From Xanthobacteraceae bacterium (GTDB lineage: Bacteria; Pseudomonadota; Alphaproteobacteria; Rhizobiales; Xanthobacteraceae): a stretch of 64,000 bases of DNA. The notes beneath the pieces are model-generated. The model was given only the letters and a program-made list of their open reading frames with translations, did no database searches and was not told the DNA's origin. Below, piece after piece: positions 20,690 through 29,420 of this stretch (the stretch's first letter is position 1; the number at the start of each line of letters is the position of its first letter). A program made the translations under genes and the position numbers. Where the stretch lies: assembly GCA_030041005.1 (NCBI GenBank), contig JASHOR010000043.1, forward strand, positions 1 through 64,000. Reading direction: 5' to 3'.

Positions 20690-21784
20690 TCACTTTTCAT
20701 AGGCGTGCCAGTTCGGCTCCGCCGGCGGCTCTTGCGGCACGAACCCGAAGGCGTGCTCGAAGCGTTTGGCGTAGCGCGGCCACACCTGCGGGTTGACGAT
20801 GCGGGCCACGGGCTTGCCGTCAAGCGCGTCGAGCATCTGCTCGGCGGCAAACTGCCCCATGCGCGTGCGCGCCTCGCGGGTGACGCCTGCCATATGCGGG
20901 GTGACGATGACGTTGTCGTATTTCATCAACGGGTGCTGCGCCGCCGGCGGCTCCTTCTCCCAGACGTCGAGCCCGGCGCCGGCGATTTTTCTGTCCCGCA
21001 GCGCGGCTTCGAGCGCCTCTTCGTCGTGGATCGAGCCGCGCGCCGTGGTGATGAAATAGGCGGTCGGCTGCATCAGCGCGTATTGGCGGGCGCCGATCAT
21101 CATCCTCGTCTCGTCGGTCAGCGGGCAGTTGATGGAAACGAAATCGGAGCGGCGCAAGAGGTCGTCCAGCTCGACCTTGGCGGCGCCGCGCGCACGCAGC
21201 GTTGCGGCATCAAGATAAGGATCGTAGGCCAGCACCTGCATGCGCAACAGCGTGCCGGCGAGTTCGGCGATGCGCCTGCCGACATTGCCCAGCCCGACGA
21301 TGCCGAGAGTTCTGCCGAATGCCTCGCCGCCGATATAGTCCATGCGTCTCGCGAGCGTGCCGGCGCGCAGCGCGCGGTCGGACTCGCCGACCCGCTTGAT
21401 CAGGCACAGCATCACGCCGATGACGTGTTCGGCGACCGCTTCGGCGTTGCCGCCCGACTGATTGACGACGAGGATGCCGCGCGCGGTGCAGGTCTTGACA
21501 TCGACGGTGTCGTAACCGGCGCCATTGGTGGAAACGATCAGCAGGTTCGGCGTCTGCTGCAGAAGTTCGGCTTGGGCCTGATAGTGCCGCACCAGCTCGT
21601 CGCGCGCCGAGCCGATCTGATAGGCGTGGGCGGCGCCGAGCACTTCGGCGACTGCCGCGTGCGGGCTCGCCTGCTCGATCATGTCGAGCCGCACGTCGCC
21701 ACGCTTGCCGAGGATTTCCGCAAATCCCACCGGCCGGTGCGGTACGACGCAGAAAACGCGCTTGTTGTTGACGGTATTGTTCAT
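20690..21784 (-). CDS. D-isomer-specific 2-hydroxyacid dehydrogenase
   Basis: A 364-residue NAD(P)-dependent oxidoreductase. The Rossmann motif is LGIVGLGNVGRRIAEL, the catalytic arginine region is FITTARGSIHDEEAL, the glutamate is in GLDVWEKEPP and the acid/base histidine is in VIVTPHMAGVTREAR. Family members reduce 2-oxoacids to D-2-hydroxyacids or act as 3-phosphoglycerate or glyoxylate dehydrogenases; the conserved core alone does not fix the substrate. ATG 21784 has GGGGGA about 10 bases upstream. It lies between the iron-type ABC importer and an MmgE/PrpD gene on the same strand, and may form a catabolic group with them. Confidence 0.9.
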   Translation of the reverse strand: MNNTVNNKRVFCVVPHRPVGFAEILGKRGDVRLDMIEQASPHAAVAEVLGAAHAYQIGSARDELVRHYQAQAELLQQTPNLLIVSTNGAGYDTVDVKTCTARGILVVNQSGGNAEAVAEHVIGVMLCLIKRVGESDRALRAGTLARRMDYIGGEAFGRTLGIVGLGNVGRRIAELAGTLLRMQVLAYDPYLDAATLRARGAAKVELDDLLRRSDFVSINCPLTDETRMMIGARQYALMQPTAYFITTARGSIHDEEALEAALRDRKIAGAGLDVWEKEPPAAQHPLMKYDNVIVTPHMAGVTREARTRMGQFAAEQMLDALDGKPVARIVNPQVWPRYAKRFEHAFGFVPQEPPAEPNWHAYEK

Positions 21785-21926
21785 CGGAAACGCTTTCCCC
21801 CGATTTGACGCACGCATCAGGTATCCAGCCTACAGCATATTCCGCTTGATTAGGAACCGCTCGCAACGAGCGCTCGTGATGCATCGAACCGTCGGTCAGG
21901 CGCGCCGCCGCCGACCGTCCTCCTGC

Positions 21927-23273
21927 TCAAGCGGCCGGCACAGTGAGGCCTGCGAGTGCGTCGATCCGCTCGGCATCCTCGACGTGCCAGATGGCGTCGA
22001 TCAGCGGCGCGATGTCGTGGCGCGGGTCCCACTGCGCCGCGGCGGCGCCGAGCTTGTCTTCCAAATCCCGATCGGTCATGGGATTCAGGTCGCTGCCGCG
22101 CGCGGCCTGCTGCGACAGCCTATGCACTCTGCCGTCGGTGGTGGCGATCTCGACCATCGCGGCGATCGTGGAGAGGGTTTCGTCGCGGGCCACCGCGATC
22201 CTATCGCGCAGCGCCGTGATTTGCGCATCCTGCACGCAGGCGTCGGTGAACTCGGCGGGCCCGGCCTTGCCGGTGAGCAGGGCGGCAGCGACGGCGTGCT
22301 GTACGCTGACCTGTGCTTCGCGGCCGGTCGCGATGTTGGGGCGGTCGGCGCGCAGCGCAAGCAGCGGATTGCCGGTCACCACGACCTTCTCCACCGCCGC
22401 CGACGGATTGCTGCGCCGCCAATCGAGTACGCAATCGAGCGCCGGATGAATGACGAAGCCGCACGGATACGGCTTGTAGGATGTTTTGAGAATCTCCCAG
22501 GTATTGCCGAGGCCTTCGCCGATGCGCGACAGATCGGGAGTTTCGCCGAGCGCGTGGTAATAGCCCTGCAGTCCGGTCAGCGGCTCCGGCGGTCCGGCGA
22601 AATGGCGCGCCGCCAACAGCGCCGACCAGAGGCCGTTGCGCGCCGCGTTGCCGACGCTCACGCTCTTGGCCGGCGTGCCCAGGCACTCGCACAGCCCGGC
22701 GGCCTGCGTCGCCGCGATGCCAAGCGCCCAGGTCATCCGCTCGGTGTCAAGCCGAAGCAGCTTGCCGCAACCGGCCGCGGCACCGAACACCCCGCAGGTC
22801 GCCGTGATGTGCCAGCCCTTGTTGTAATGGTTCGGCGACATCGCCAGCCCAACGCGGCACGCGACCTCCTGGCCGAGCACCAAGGCCAGCAGCAGATCGC
22901 GGCCGCTCACGGGAGTGAGTTCGCCCAACGCCAACAGTGCCGGGGCCAGTGGCGCGGTCGGGTGGATCGCGGTCGGCGTGTGGGTATCGCAGAAATCGAG
23001 GACGTTGGCGCCGGCGGCGTTGATGAACGCCGCCGCAAGCGCGTCGATGCGCTCGCGCCGTCCGATCAGGGTTGCCCGGCTGCCGCCGGAAAAGCCGGCA
23101 AGCGTCGCCAGCGCCGTCTCCACGGTCGCATCGCGGCAGCCGGCGAGCGCCACGGCAAAGAAATTCATCAGCGAGCGCCTGGCCTGGTGCGTGGCCGTCG
23201 CCGGCAGCCCATCCCATCCGGTGTCCACGACCAGGTGGACCAGTCTTTCGGTCACCCGCGGATTTTGCCGCAT
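21927..23273 (-). CDS. MmgE/PrpD family protein
   Basis: A 448-residue protein of the MmgE/PrpD superfamily, which includes 2-methylcitrate dehydratase, cis-aconitate decarboxylase and itaconate-related enzymes. Typical blocks are DTHTPTAIHPTAPLAPALLALGE, VLGQEVACRVGLA, GWHITATCGVFGAAAGCGKLL, LGIAATQAAGLCE and the SYKPYPCGFVIHPALD segment that lines the active site. The frame reaches a TTG nine codons upstream (23300); ATG 23273 with AAAGG upstream is preferred. It is on the same strand as the hydroxyacid dehydrogenase, 142 bases upstream of it. The exact reaction is not evident. Confidence 0.9.
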   Translation of the reverse strand: MRQNPRVTERLVHLVVDTGWDGLPATATHQARRSLMNFFAVALAGCRDATVETALATLAGFSGGSRATLIGRRERIDALAAAFINAAGANVLDFCDTHTPTAIHPTAPLAPALLALGELTPVSGRDLLLALVLGQEVACRVGLAMSPNHYNKGWHITATCGVFGAAAGCGKLLRLDTERMTWALGIAATQAAGLCECLGTPAKSVSVGNAARNGLWSALLAARHFAGPPEPLTGLQGYYHALGETPDLSRIGEGLGNTWEILKTSYKPYPCGFVIHPALDCVLDWRRSNPSAAVEKVVVTGNPLLALRADRPNIATGREAQVSVQHAVAAALLTGKAGPAEFTDACVQDAQITALRDRIAVARDETLSTIAAMVEIATTDGRVHRLSQQAARGSDLNPMTDRDLEDKLGAAAAQWDPRHDIAPLIDAIWHVEDAERIDALAGLTVPAA

Positions 23274-23366
23274 GCCGGGCCTTTCGAGTTCGATTGACAA
23301 AGGGGCCGACCGTCGATTTCACTTGTCCCGTCAGCCTTTGGCGGTCGAGTTCACAAAGCTCATGTC

Positions 23367-23450
23367 AAGTCGCTTGCCAAGTCTCTTTCCGAGTCTCTTT
23401 CCAGGTCCCTTTCCAGGTCGCTTGCAAAGTCGCTCGCCAAATCACTTGCC
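23367..23450. repeat. Seven tandem degenerate 12-bp repeats
   Basis: Seven consecutive 12-base units with consensus AAGTCGCTTGCC / AAGTCTCTTTCC run without spacers from 23367 to 23450. They lie in the leader between the MmgE/PrpD gene and the first TRAP receptor gene, ending about 70 bases before its start. The unit is not palindromic. A frame across it would read a 4-residue repeat, but no gene is likely. Confidence 0.9.
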
Positions 23451-23521
23451 TGCCGCAACTCATTTGTCGTGGCAGACCTTGGCGGCCCGATGCCGCCAAA
23501 ACGAAAACCGGGAGGATCGAC

Positions 23522-24553
23522 ATGCAACCTAAACAAAATGGAAAACGCTGGCGAGCGGCGGCCGTCACGGCGGCCTTCGTTTTGTCTCTGGTCGCGGCGC
23601 AAACCGTGGCACACGCGGCCGACGGCAAGACCTATGTGATGAAGCTCGGGTTCGCCACCATCAACGACGCCCAGCATGAATGGGCCAGACGATTCGTGGC
23701 GATGGTGGAGAAGGATTCCGGCGGCCGGATCAAGGGGCAGATGTATCCCGCCAGCCAACTCGGGCCGATACCGCGCGAGATCGAGGGCGTTCAGTTCGGC
23801 GCCATCCAGGGCTATATCGGTCCGCCCGAATTCCTGGTCGGCGTCGACGATCGCTTCGAGGTGCTGTCGGCTCCCGGTCTCGTCACCGACATGGCGCACG
23901 GCATCCGCATCACTCAGGATCCGCAATTGCAAAAGATGATGTTCAGCCTGGGCGCCGACAAAGGCATCCACGGCGTCGCGCTGTTCGTGTCGCAGCCGTC
24001 TTCGATCGTCTCGCGCGACCCGATCCGCCACCTCTCCGACATCAAGGGCAAGAAGCTGCGCGTGCTCGCGGCCGACATGCAGCAGGAAATGCTCAAGCGG
24101 CTCGGCGCCTCGCCCATCGCGATGACGCTCGGCGACGTGCTGCCGGCCATTCAGCAGGGCGCTATCGACGGTGCGGTGCTGGCCGTCACGGTCGATGCCA
24201 CCATGCACTACTACGACGCCGCCAAATACATTACCGAGACCGGGCAGCCGTTCATCTTCTCGATGGCGTTCCTGTCCAAGAAATGGTTCGACGGCCTGCC
24301 CACGGATTTGCAGACGATTCTCACTACCGATGCCGGCAAGGCCGCAGCCGAGGTCAATCCTTGGGCGGCGAATTTCTACCAAAAGGAATCCGAACTCTGG
24401 AAGCAACACGGCGAAATCGTCAAGCTGCCGGCGAACGAGCAGGCCGCGATGATGAATACGCTGGAAACGGTCGGTCAGGATGTGGTGAAGCGCCGGCCGA
24501 ATCTGGCGCAGGCGTATAGCGTCTTCGTCCAGGCGGCCAGGCGGACGAAATAA
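23522..24553 (+). CDS. TRAP transporter substrate-binding protein DctP (copy 1)
   Basis: A 343-residue periplasmic receptor of the TRAP family. The signal peptide is WRAAAVTAAFVLSLVAAQTVAHA. The core has KLGFATINDAQHEWARRFVAMV, GGRIKGQMYPASQLGPIPREIEGVQFG, the conserved region LSDIKGKKLRVL and the carboxylate-binding arginine within it, then LPAIQQGAIDGAV and KKWFDGLPTDLQ. These proteins bind organic acids for Na+-driven import with DctQ and DctM, neither of which is in this window. GGGAGG lies seven bases before ATG 23522. A close paralogue follows immediately downstream. Confidence 0.92.
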   Translation: MQPKQNGKRWRAAAVTAAFVLSLVAAQTVAHAADGKTYVMKLGFATINDAQHEWARRFVAMVEKDSGGRIKGQMYPASQLGPIPREIEGVQFGAIQGYIGPPEFLVGVDDRFEVLSAPGLVTDMAHGIRITQDPQLQKMMFSLGADKGIHGVALFVSQPSSIVSRDPIRHLSDIKGKKLRVLAADMQQEMLKRLGASPIAMTLGDVLPAIQQGAIDGAVLAVTVDATMHYYDAAKYITETGQPFIFSMAFLSKKWFDGLPTDLQTILTTDAGKAAAEVNPWAANFYQKESELWKQHGEIVKLPANEQAAMMNTLETVGQDVVKRRPNLAQAYSVFVQAARRTK

Positions 24554-24673
24554 TCCGCGGCCCGGCGTGCCGGATTTGCGCCGCACGGCGCACCGGCATC
24601 CGGGTCCCGCATTGCTACGCAGCTATATCGAAGAGCCCGGACAACGGGCCGGTTTAGCAACCGGGAGGAACAG

Positions 24674-25699
24674 ATGCGTCTTGGAAAACGCGGAATTCCG
24701 GCGCTGGCGGCGACCGTCGCGTCCATTGTGTTGTTGGTGTTGACGCTCGGCGCGGCGCGCGCCGCCGAAGGCCAGACCTATGTGATGAAGCTCGGCACGG
24801 CCACCATTCACGAATCGCAGCACGAATGGTGCAAGCGCTTTGTCGCCATGGTGGAAAAGGACTCCGGCGGCAGGATCAAGGGACAGATCTATCCGGCAAG
24901 CCAACTGGGGCCGATTCCGCGCGAGATCGAGGGCGTGCAGTTCGGCTCGATCCAGGGCTACGTGGGTCCTCCCGAATTTCTGGTCGGCGTCGATCCCCGC
25001 TACGAGGTGCTGTCCGCCCCGGGCCTCATCACCAGCATGGCCCAAGGCATCCGCGCCGCGAGCGATCCGCAGTTGCAGAAGATGATGCTGAGCTTCGGCG
25101 CCGACAAGGGTATCCGCGGTGCCGCGTTGTTCGTGGCGCAGCCTTCTTCGGTGATCACCCGCGATCCGATCCGCCATCTCGCCGATTTCAAGGGCAAGAA
25201 GCTTCGCGTCCTGGCTGCGGACATGCAGCAGGCGATGCTCAAGCGGCTCGGCGCCTCGCCGGTGGCCATGACGCTTGCCGACGTGTTGCCGGCTATCCAG
25301 CAGGGCACGATCGACGGCGCCGTCGCCGCCATGACGGTTTACACCACGATGCATTATTGGGATGCCGCCAAATACGTGACCGAGACCGGCCAGCCCTTCA
25401 TCTTCTCGATGGTGTTTCTCTCCAAGAAGTGGTTCGACTCGCTGCCCAAGGACCTGCAGACCATCATCGATACCGATGCCGGCAAGGCTTCCGCAGAGGT
25501 CAATCCCTGGGAGGCTGCGTTCTATGCCAAGCAGCGGCAGATTTGGGCGCAGCACGCCAAGCTCATCAGTCTGCCGCCGAACGAGCAGGCCGAGCTGATG
25601 AGAACGCTCAAAGCGGTGAGCGCCAGCGTGGCCAAGCCCAAGCCCGCGCTGGATCAGGCCTATCAGGTCTTTGCCGAAGTGGCGAAGCGGACGAAATAG
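24674..25699 (+). CDS. TRAP transporter substrate-binding protein DctP (copy 2)
   Basis: A 341-residue TRAP receptor very similar along its whole length to the protein at 23522-24553 (shared blocks YVMKLG, ASQLGPIPREIEGVQFG, RDPIRHL, KGKKLRVLAADMQQ, MLKRLGASP). It has its own signal peptide (LAATVASIVLLVLTLGAARA) and strong ribosome site (GGGAGGAA). The pair is clearly a tandem duplication; the differences, mainly in the region after YPASQ and near the C terminus, may reflect altered ligand preference. No membrane subunits are linked. Confidence 0.92.
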   Translation: MRLGKRGIPALAATVASIVLLVLTLGAARAAEGQTYVMKLGTATIHESQHEWCKRFVAMVEKDSGGRIKGQIYPASQLGPIPREIEGVQFGSIQGYVGPPEFLVGVDPRYEVLSAPGLITSMAQGIRAASDPQLQKMMLSFGADKGIRGAALFVAQPSSVITRDPIRHLADFKGKKLRVLAADMQQAMLKRLGASPVAMTLADVLPAIQQGTIDGAVAAMTVYTTMHYWDAAKYVTETGQPFIFSMVFLSKKWFDSLPKDLQTIIDTDAGKASAEVNPWEAAFYAKQRQIWAQHAKLISLPPNEQAELMRTLKAVSASVAKPKPALDQAYQVFAEVAKRTK

Positions 25700-26192
25700 T
25701 CAGAGCGCCGCAGCACGTCCGTCACTGCGGACGCAGCGGCGCTTCCAAGGGCGCAATCGCTTCGTCGCCGCGCTTTTCGCGGCGGCGTTCCGTCCCTTCG
25801 ATGCGATCTCGTTCTCGGCCGTTGACCGCTGCCAAGCGAGCAGTCGTCGGCGTGTGCAACCGGGCCAGGCGCCCCCCCCGAACTTGCGCCGCGTCAGATT
25901 GCCGCTCGCAGCCAAATTTGGGCCAACTTTCGAACAACAAATATCTAACAAATAAATCGAATCGCCGGACAAGCCGGCAAAAGTTTGGCGCATTTCTGCG
26001 TCCGCATAGTTGCGATGCAAACGAAGAGGCGCTGGACGCCATCATCGATGCTATAGGCGCGCGGTCTCACCTGCTGGTGAGGCGCTTCCATTTGTTTGAT
26101 CTCGCCATCAACCTCACGGTTTGGCGAGTTTTTTTATTGGCACGTGGAAGCACAGCGAACGTCATCGTGAGTAACGAGTAGGAGTAGTTCGA
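25700..26192. other. 493-base intergenic region with possible small RNA
   Basis: No protein gene was recognised. The first half is GC-rich with scattered short inverted repeats (GTCGCCGCGC...GCGGCGGCG). The middle (about 25910-26010) is AT-rich (CAACAAATATCTAACAAATA) and promoter-like. The end holds two hairpins listed separately (26066-26135). The next gene's ribosome site is AGGAG at about 26181-26185. Confidence 0.4.
26066..26135 (+). ncRNA. Candidate small RNA or leader with terminator
   Basis: Two hairpins follow each other: CTCACC-TGCT-GGTGAG (26066-26081) and CTCGCCA (26101-26107) paired with TGGCGAG (26122-26128) directly followed by seven Ts (26129-26135). The second is a convincing rho-independent terminator, yet no protein gene ends here, so a short independent RNA or an attenuating leader for the next gene is the simplest reading. 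The 5' end and promoter are not determined. Confidence 0.45.
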
Positions 26193-26852
26193 ATGAAGTT
26201 GACGAACGTAGCAATAGCCGTTGCGGCCATGTGTGTGTTTGGGCAAACCGCTCAGGCGCGAGGATATCATTATCGATACGGCTATCGACATCGCGCGAGT
26301 CGGCACGTTCTATCGCAGCGCTATCTCGAGCGGGCGGGATATCCATATGATGAAGGAGCAACCTACGACCAGAATTGGGGACAATGGCCGTCCGGTTATC
26401 CGGCACAGTCCCGCCGTCGTTTTTACGCCGAACGACGCGAGCATTCAGGCTATCAGCCGTGGCACGAGTATTCAGCCTATCAGCCGTGGCACGAAGATTC
26501 CGCTTATTCGCGACGGCGCACTTATCTCGCGCGACGCCATCATACAGGCTACGCCGAACACACCGCCTATCGCGGCGGATATGGCCCGCGTCCGGCGGAG
26601 TGGTGTGGTTGGGAGATGCGGCATCTCGTCGGCGCCGACCCTGGTCCGCAATACAATCTCGCGCGCAATTGGGCGCATTGGGGTCATGCCGGCCCCGCAG
26701 GCGTCGGTGCGGTCGTCGTCTGGCCGCACCATGTCGGCAGGATCGTGGCCCAGGAAAACGGGGAGTGGGTGATCGAGTCCGGCAACGACGGCCACCGGCT
26801 GCGCACCCGGCCGCGCTCCATTGCCGGAGCGATTGCCATCCGCTGGGGATGA
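26193..26852 (+). CDS. Exported CHAP/NlpC-like protein with Tyr-rich spacer
   Basis: A 219-residue protein with a short signal peptide (LTNVAIAVAAMCVFGQTAQA). The middle third is rich in Tyr, Arg, His and contains imperfect repeats (SGYQPWHEY / SAYQPWHED). The C-terminal third has RPAEWCGWEMRHLVGAD, LARNWAHWG and VGAVVVWPHHVGRIVAQE ... IESGNDG, with the Cys and His spacing of CHAP-like cysteine peptidases or amidases found in many Bradyrhizobium secreted proteins. It may act on the cell wall or be a catalytically weak relative. AGGAG precedes ATG 26193 and a strong terminator follows at 26889, so it is probably transcribed alone. Confidence 0.75.
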   Translation: MKLTNVAIAVAAMCVFGQTAQARGYHYRYGYRHRASRHVLSQRYLERAGYPYDEGATYDQNWGQWPSGYPAQSRRRFYAERREHSGYQPWHEYSAYQPWHEDSAYSRRRTYLARRHHTGYAEHTAYRGGYGPRPAEWCGWEMRHLVGADPGPQYNLARNWAHWGHAGPAGVGAVVVWPHHVGRIVAQENGEWVIESGNDGHRLRTRPRSIAGAIAIRWG

Positions 26853-26888
26853 GCCCCTCATCCAAACACGACAAAGTCGCATGGCAGG

Positions 26889-26917
26889 CCGCCCGGGAAA
26901 CCGGGCGGTTTTCTTTT
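26889..26917 (+). terminator. Rho-independent terminator
   Basis: A perfect 8-bp stem, CCGCCCGG and CCGGGCGG, with a GAAA tetraloop, followed by TTTTCTTTT. It lies 37 bases after the stop of the CHAP-like gene. Confidence 0.9.
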
Positions 26918-27023
26918 ATCGTAGCGCGTACTGCATTCTCATAGTCCTTGATCGCCGGTATAAGCTTTCCTTCCCCGCCGCGTTTGGCCCGCGGCTGAGG
27001 AGAGTAACGTCAAGGAGGCTTGC

Positions 27024-29357
27024 GTGAACAAATTCGGCATTGGTCAGCCCGTCCCGCGAGTCGAGGATCCCCGCTTCATCACCGGCCGCGGCCGTTATGT
27101 CGACGACTTCGATCTGCCGCGGCAGTGCTACGGCGTGCTGCTCATGTCGCCGCACGCGCACGCCCGTCTCAAGCGCGTGGACAAAACCAAGGCCCAGGCG
27201 GCCGAAGGGGTGCTCGCCGTCCTCACTGGCGAGGATGTCCTGGCCGACAGGCTCGGCGGCCTGGCGCCGCCGATGCCCGAGGACATGGGCGGACCCAAAG
27301 GCTTTCGCACCCCGCGGGCGATCCTGGCGACCGACAAGGTGCGCGCGGTCGGCGAGCGCGTTGCCTTCGTCGTCGCCGAGACCTTGGCGCAGGCGCGCGA
27401 TGCCGCCGAACTGATCGAAGTCGATTACGAGGTGCTGCCCGCGGTGGTCGATGCCGAGGACGCGGTCAAGCCCGGCGCGCCCGTCGTGTGGGACGAAGCG
27501 CCCAACAATGTCTCCTTCGCGCTGATGATGGGCGACAAAGATGCAACCGACGCTGCCTTCGCTGCCGCCAAGCACGTGGTGTCGTTGAAAATCCGCAACA
27601 CTCGCGTGACCGCCAATTCGATCGAACCGCGCGCTGCGCTCGGCCAGTATCATCCCGACAGCGACAGCAGCACGCTTTACTCGACCTCGCAAAATCCGCA
27701 CGGCACCCGTTCGTCCGTGGCCGGACAGGTGCTCAACGTTCCGGAAACGAAGCTGCGCGTCATTTCGCCCGACGTTGGCGGCGGCTTCGGCATGAAACAT
27801 GGCGGCTATCCGGAGGACGCGCTGGTGGTATGGGCCTCGCGCCACGTTGGCGGCCGGCCGGTCAAATGGGTATCGACCCGCGCGGAAGGGCTTCTCGGCG
27901 ACTCGCAAGGCCGCGACCAGGTGGTCACCGGCGAGCTTGCGCTCGACGAGCGCGGCAGGATTCTGGGCTTGCGCGTCAATGCGCTGCACAACATGGGCTC
28001 GCACGTCTTCGGCGCGGCGATGGTGGTGCCGTTGTTCGCGATACGGCTCGCGCCCGGCGTCTATCAGGTCCCGGCGGTGCACGCGGTCTGCCGGGCGGTG
28101 CTCACCAACACCATCCCGCTGGCCCCTTATCGCGGGGCCGGGCGGCCGGAGGCGACTTATCTGATCGAACAATTGCTTGATCGCGCCGCACGCGTCATCG
28201 GCATCGATCCGGTCGAGATCAGGCGTCGCAATTTCATTCCCGCCGCCGCCATGCCGCACAAGATCGGCACCGGCGTCACCTATGACAGCGGCGATTTCAC
28301 CCACGTCATGGATGAATGTTTGAAGCTCGGCGATTGGAACGGCTTTGCTGCGCGCGCCGCGGATTCGAAAAGGCGCGGCAAGCTGCGCGGCCGCGGCATC
28401 GGCTATTTCCTCGAAGAGGCGGCGGTGTTCAACGAGCGGATGGTGCTGCGCTTCGATCCGAGCGGCATGCTGACGATCCTGGCCGGCACGCACTCGCATG
28501 GCCAGGGCCACAACACCGTGTACGCGCAGATGGTGCACGAATGGCTCGGCGTGCCATTCGAAAATATCCGCTTCGTGCAGGGCGACACCGATGCGGTGCC
28601 GATCGGCCGCGGCACTTACGGCTCGCGCTCCATGCACGTGGGCGGCAACGCGCTCAGGCGCGCTGCCGACGCCATCGTCGAGAAGGCCAGGCCGATGGCG
28701 GCGATGATGCTGGAAGCCGCGGCCGGCGACATCGAGTTCAAGGACGGGGCCTTCCGCATCGTCGGCACCGACCGGGCGCTGCCGCTCACCGCGGTGGCGC
28801 AGGCGTTCTATCGGCCGGCGATGCTGCCGCCGCAATTCGACGTCGGCCTGGAAGCCTCGGGGACCTTCGCCGCCGAGCCGGCAAATTTCCCCAATGGTTG
28901 CCACGTCTGCGAAGTCGAGATCGATCCGGAGACGGGCGCCGTGACGCTCGACCGTTACGCCGCGGTGGACGATGTCGGCAGGATCATGAACCGGCTGCTT
29001 TGCGAAGGCCAGATTCATGGCGGCGTGGCGCAAGGAGTCGGCCAGGCGCTGATGGAGCGCATCGTGTTCGACCAGCAGGGTCAACTTATCACCGGCAGCT
29101 TCCAGGATTACGCCATGCCCCGCGCCGATGACTTCCCCGCGCTGCAAACGGAGCTGACGGAGGTGCCGGCGCGCACCAATCCGCTCGGCGTCAAAGGCGC
29201 GGGCGAGGCCGGCGCCACCGGCGCGCCGCCGGCGATCATCGGCGCCGTGCTCGATGCGCTGTGCCCGCTCGGCATCGACCATATCGACATGCCGGCAACG
29301 CCGTCGCGCGTCTGGGCGGCGATCAAGGCGCACGAAACCAAGGCCGCGGCGGAGTAG
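27024..29357 (+). CDS. Xanthine dehydrogenase-family molybdopterin-binding subunit
   Basis: A 777-residue large subunit of the molybdenum hydroxylase family (xanthine dehydrogenase, aldehyde oxidase, CO dehydrogenase). The first domain opens with VPRVEDPRFITGRGRYVDD; the molybdopterin domains have PDVGGGFGMKHG, LAPYRGAGRPEATYLIE, GTHSHGQGHNTVYAQ and the active-site glutamate in GVKGAGEAGATGAPPAI. These enzymes normally need FeS and FAD subunits, but neither is adjacent, so partners must be encoded elsewhere or the subunit is an orphan. The CO-dehydrogenase-specific Cys loop (VAYRCSFR) is absent, so it is not a form I CODH. GTG 27024 follows AAGGAGG. Confidence 0.93.
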   Translation: MNKFGIGQPVPRVEDPRFITGRGRYVDDFDLPRQCYGVLLMSPHAHARLKRVDKTKAQAAEGVLAVLTGEDVLADRLGGLAPPMPEDMGGPKGFRTPRAILATDKVRAVGERVAFVVAETLAQARDAAELIEVDYEVLPAVVDAEDAVKPGAPVVWDEAPNNVSFALMMGDKDATDAAFAAAKHVVSLKIRNTRVTANSIEPRAALGQYHPDSDSSTLYSTSQNPHGTRSSVAGQVLNVPETKLRVISPDVGGGFGMKHGGYPEDALVVWASRHVGGRPVKWVSTRAEGLLGDSQGRDQVVTGELALDERGRILGLRVNALHNMGSHVFGAAMVVPLFAIRLAPGVYQVPAVHAVCRAVLTNTIPLAPYRGAGRPEATYLIEQLLDRAARVIGIDPVEIRRRNFIPAAAMPHKIGTGVTYDSGDFTHVMDECLKLGDWNGFAARAADSKRRGKLRGRGIGYFLEEAAVFNERMVLRFDPSGMLTILAGTHSHGQGHNTVYAQMVHEWLGVPFENIRFVQGDTDAVPIGRGTYGSRSMHVGGNALRRAADAIVEKARPMAAMMLEAAAGDIEFKDGAFRIVGTDRALPLTAVAQAFYRPAMLPPQFDVGLEASGTFAAEPANFPNGCHVCEVEIDPETGAVTLDRYAAVDDVGRIMNRLLCEGQIHGGVAQGVGQALMERIVFDQQGQLITGSFQDYAMPRADDFPALQTELTEVPARTNPLGVKGAGEAGATGAPPAIIGAVLDALCPLGIDHIDMPATPSRVWAAIKAHETKAAAE

Positions 29358-29420
29358 CCCTTTTCTTCCTCGCCCGATGCGAGCGGGGAGGATGGCGGTC
29401 AAGGAATTGAACGCGTCCTG

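Noticed and set aside
23367-23450. CRISPR array
   Set aside because: Units are 12 bases with no spacers and no cas genes nearby.
26134-26874. Minus-strand 246-codon frame opposite the CHAP-like gene
   Set aside because: Shadow of the plus-strand gene, which has a signal peptide, ribosome site and terminator.
27024-29357. Form I carbon monoxide dehydrogenase large subunit
   Set aside because: The AYRCSFR active-site loop is missing and no coxM or coxS gene is adjacent.
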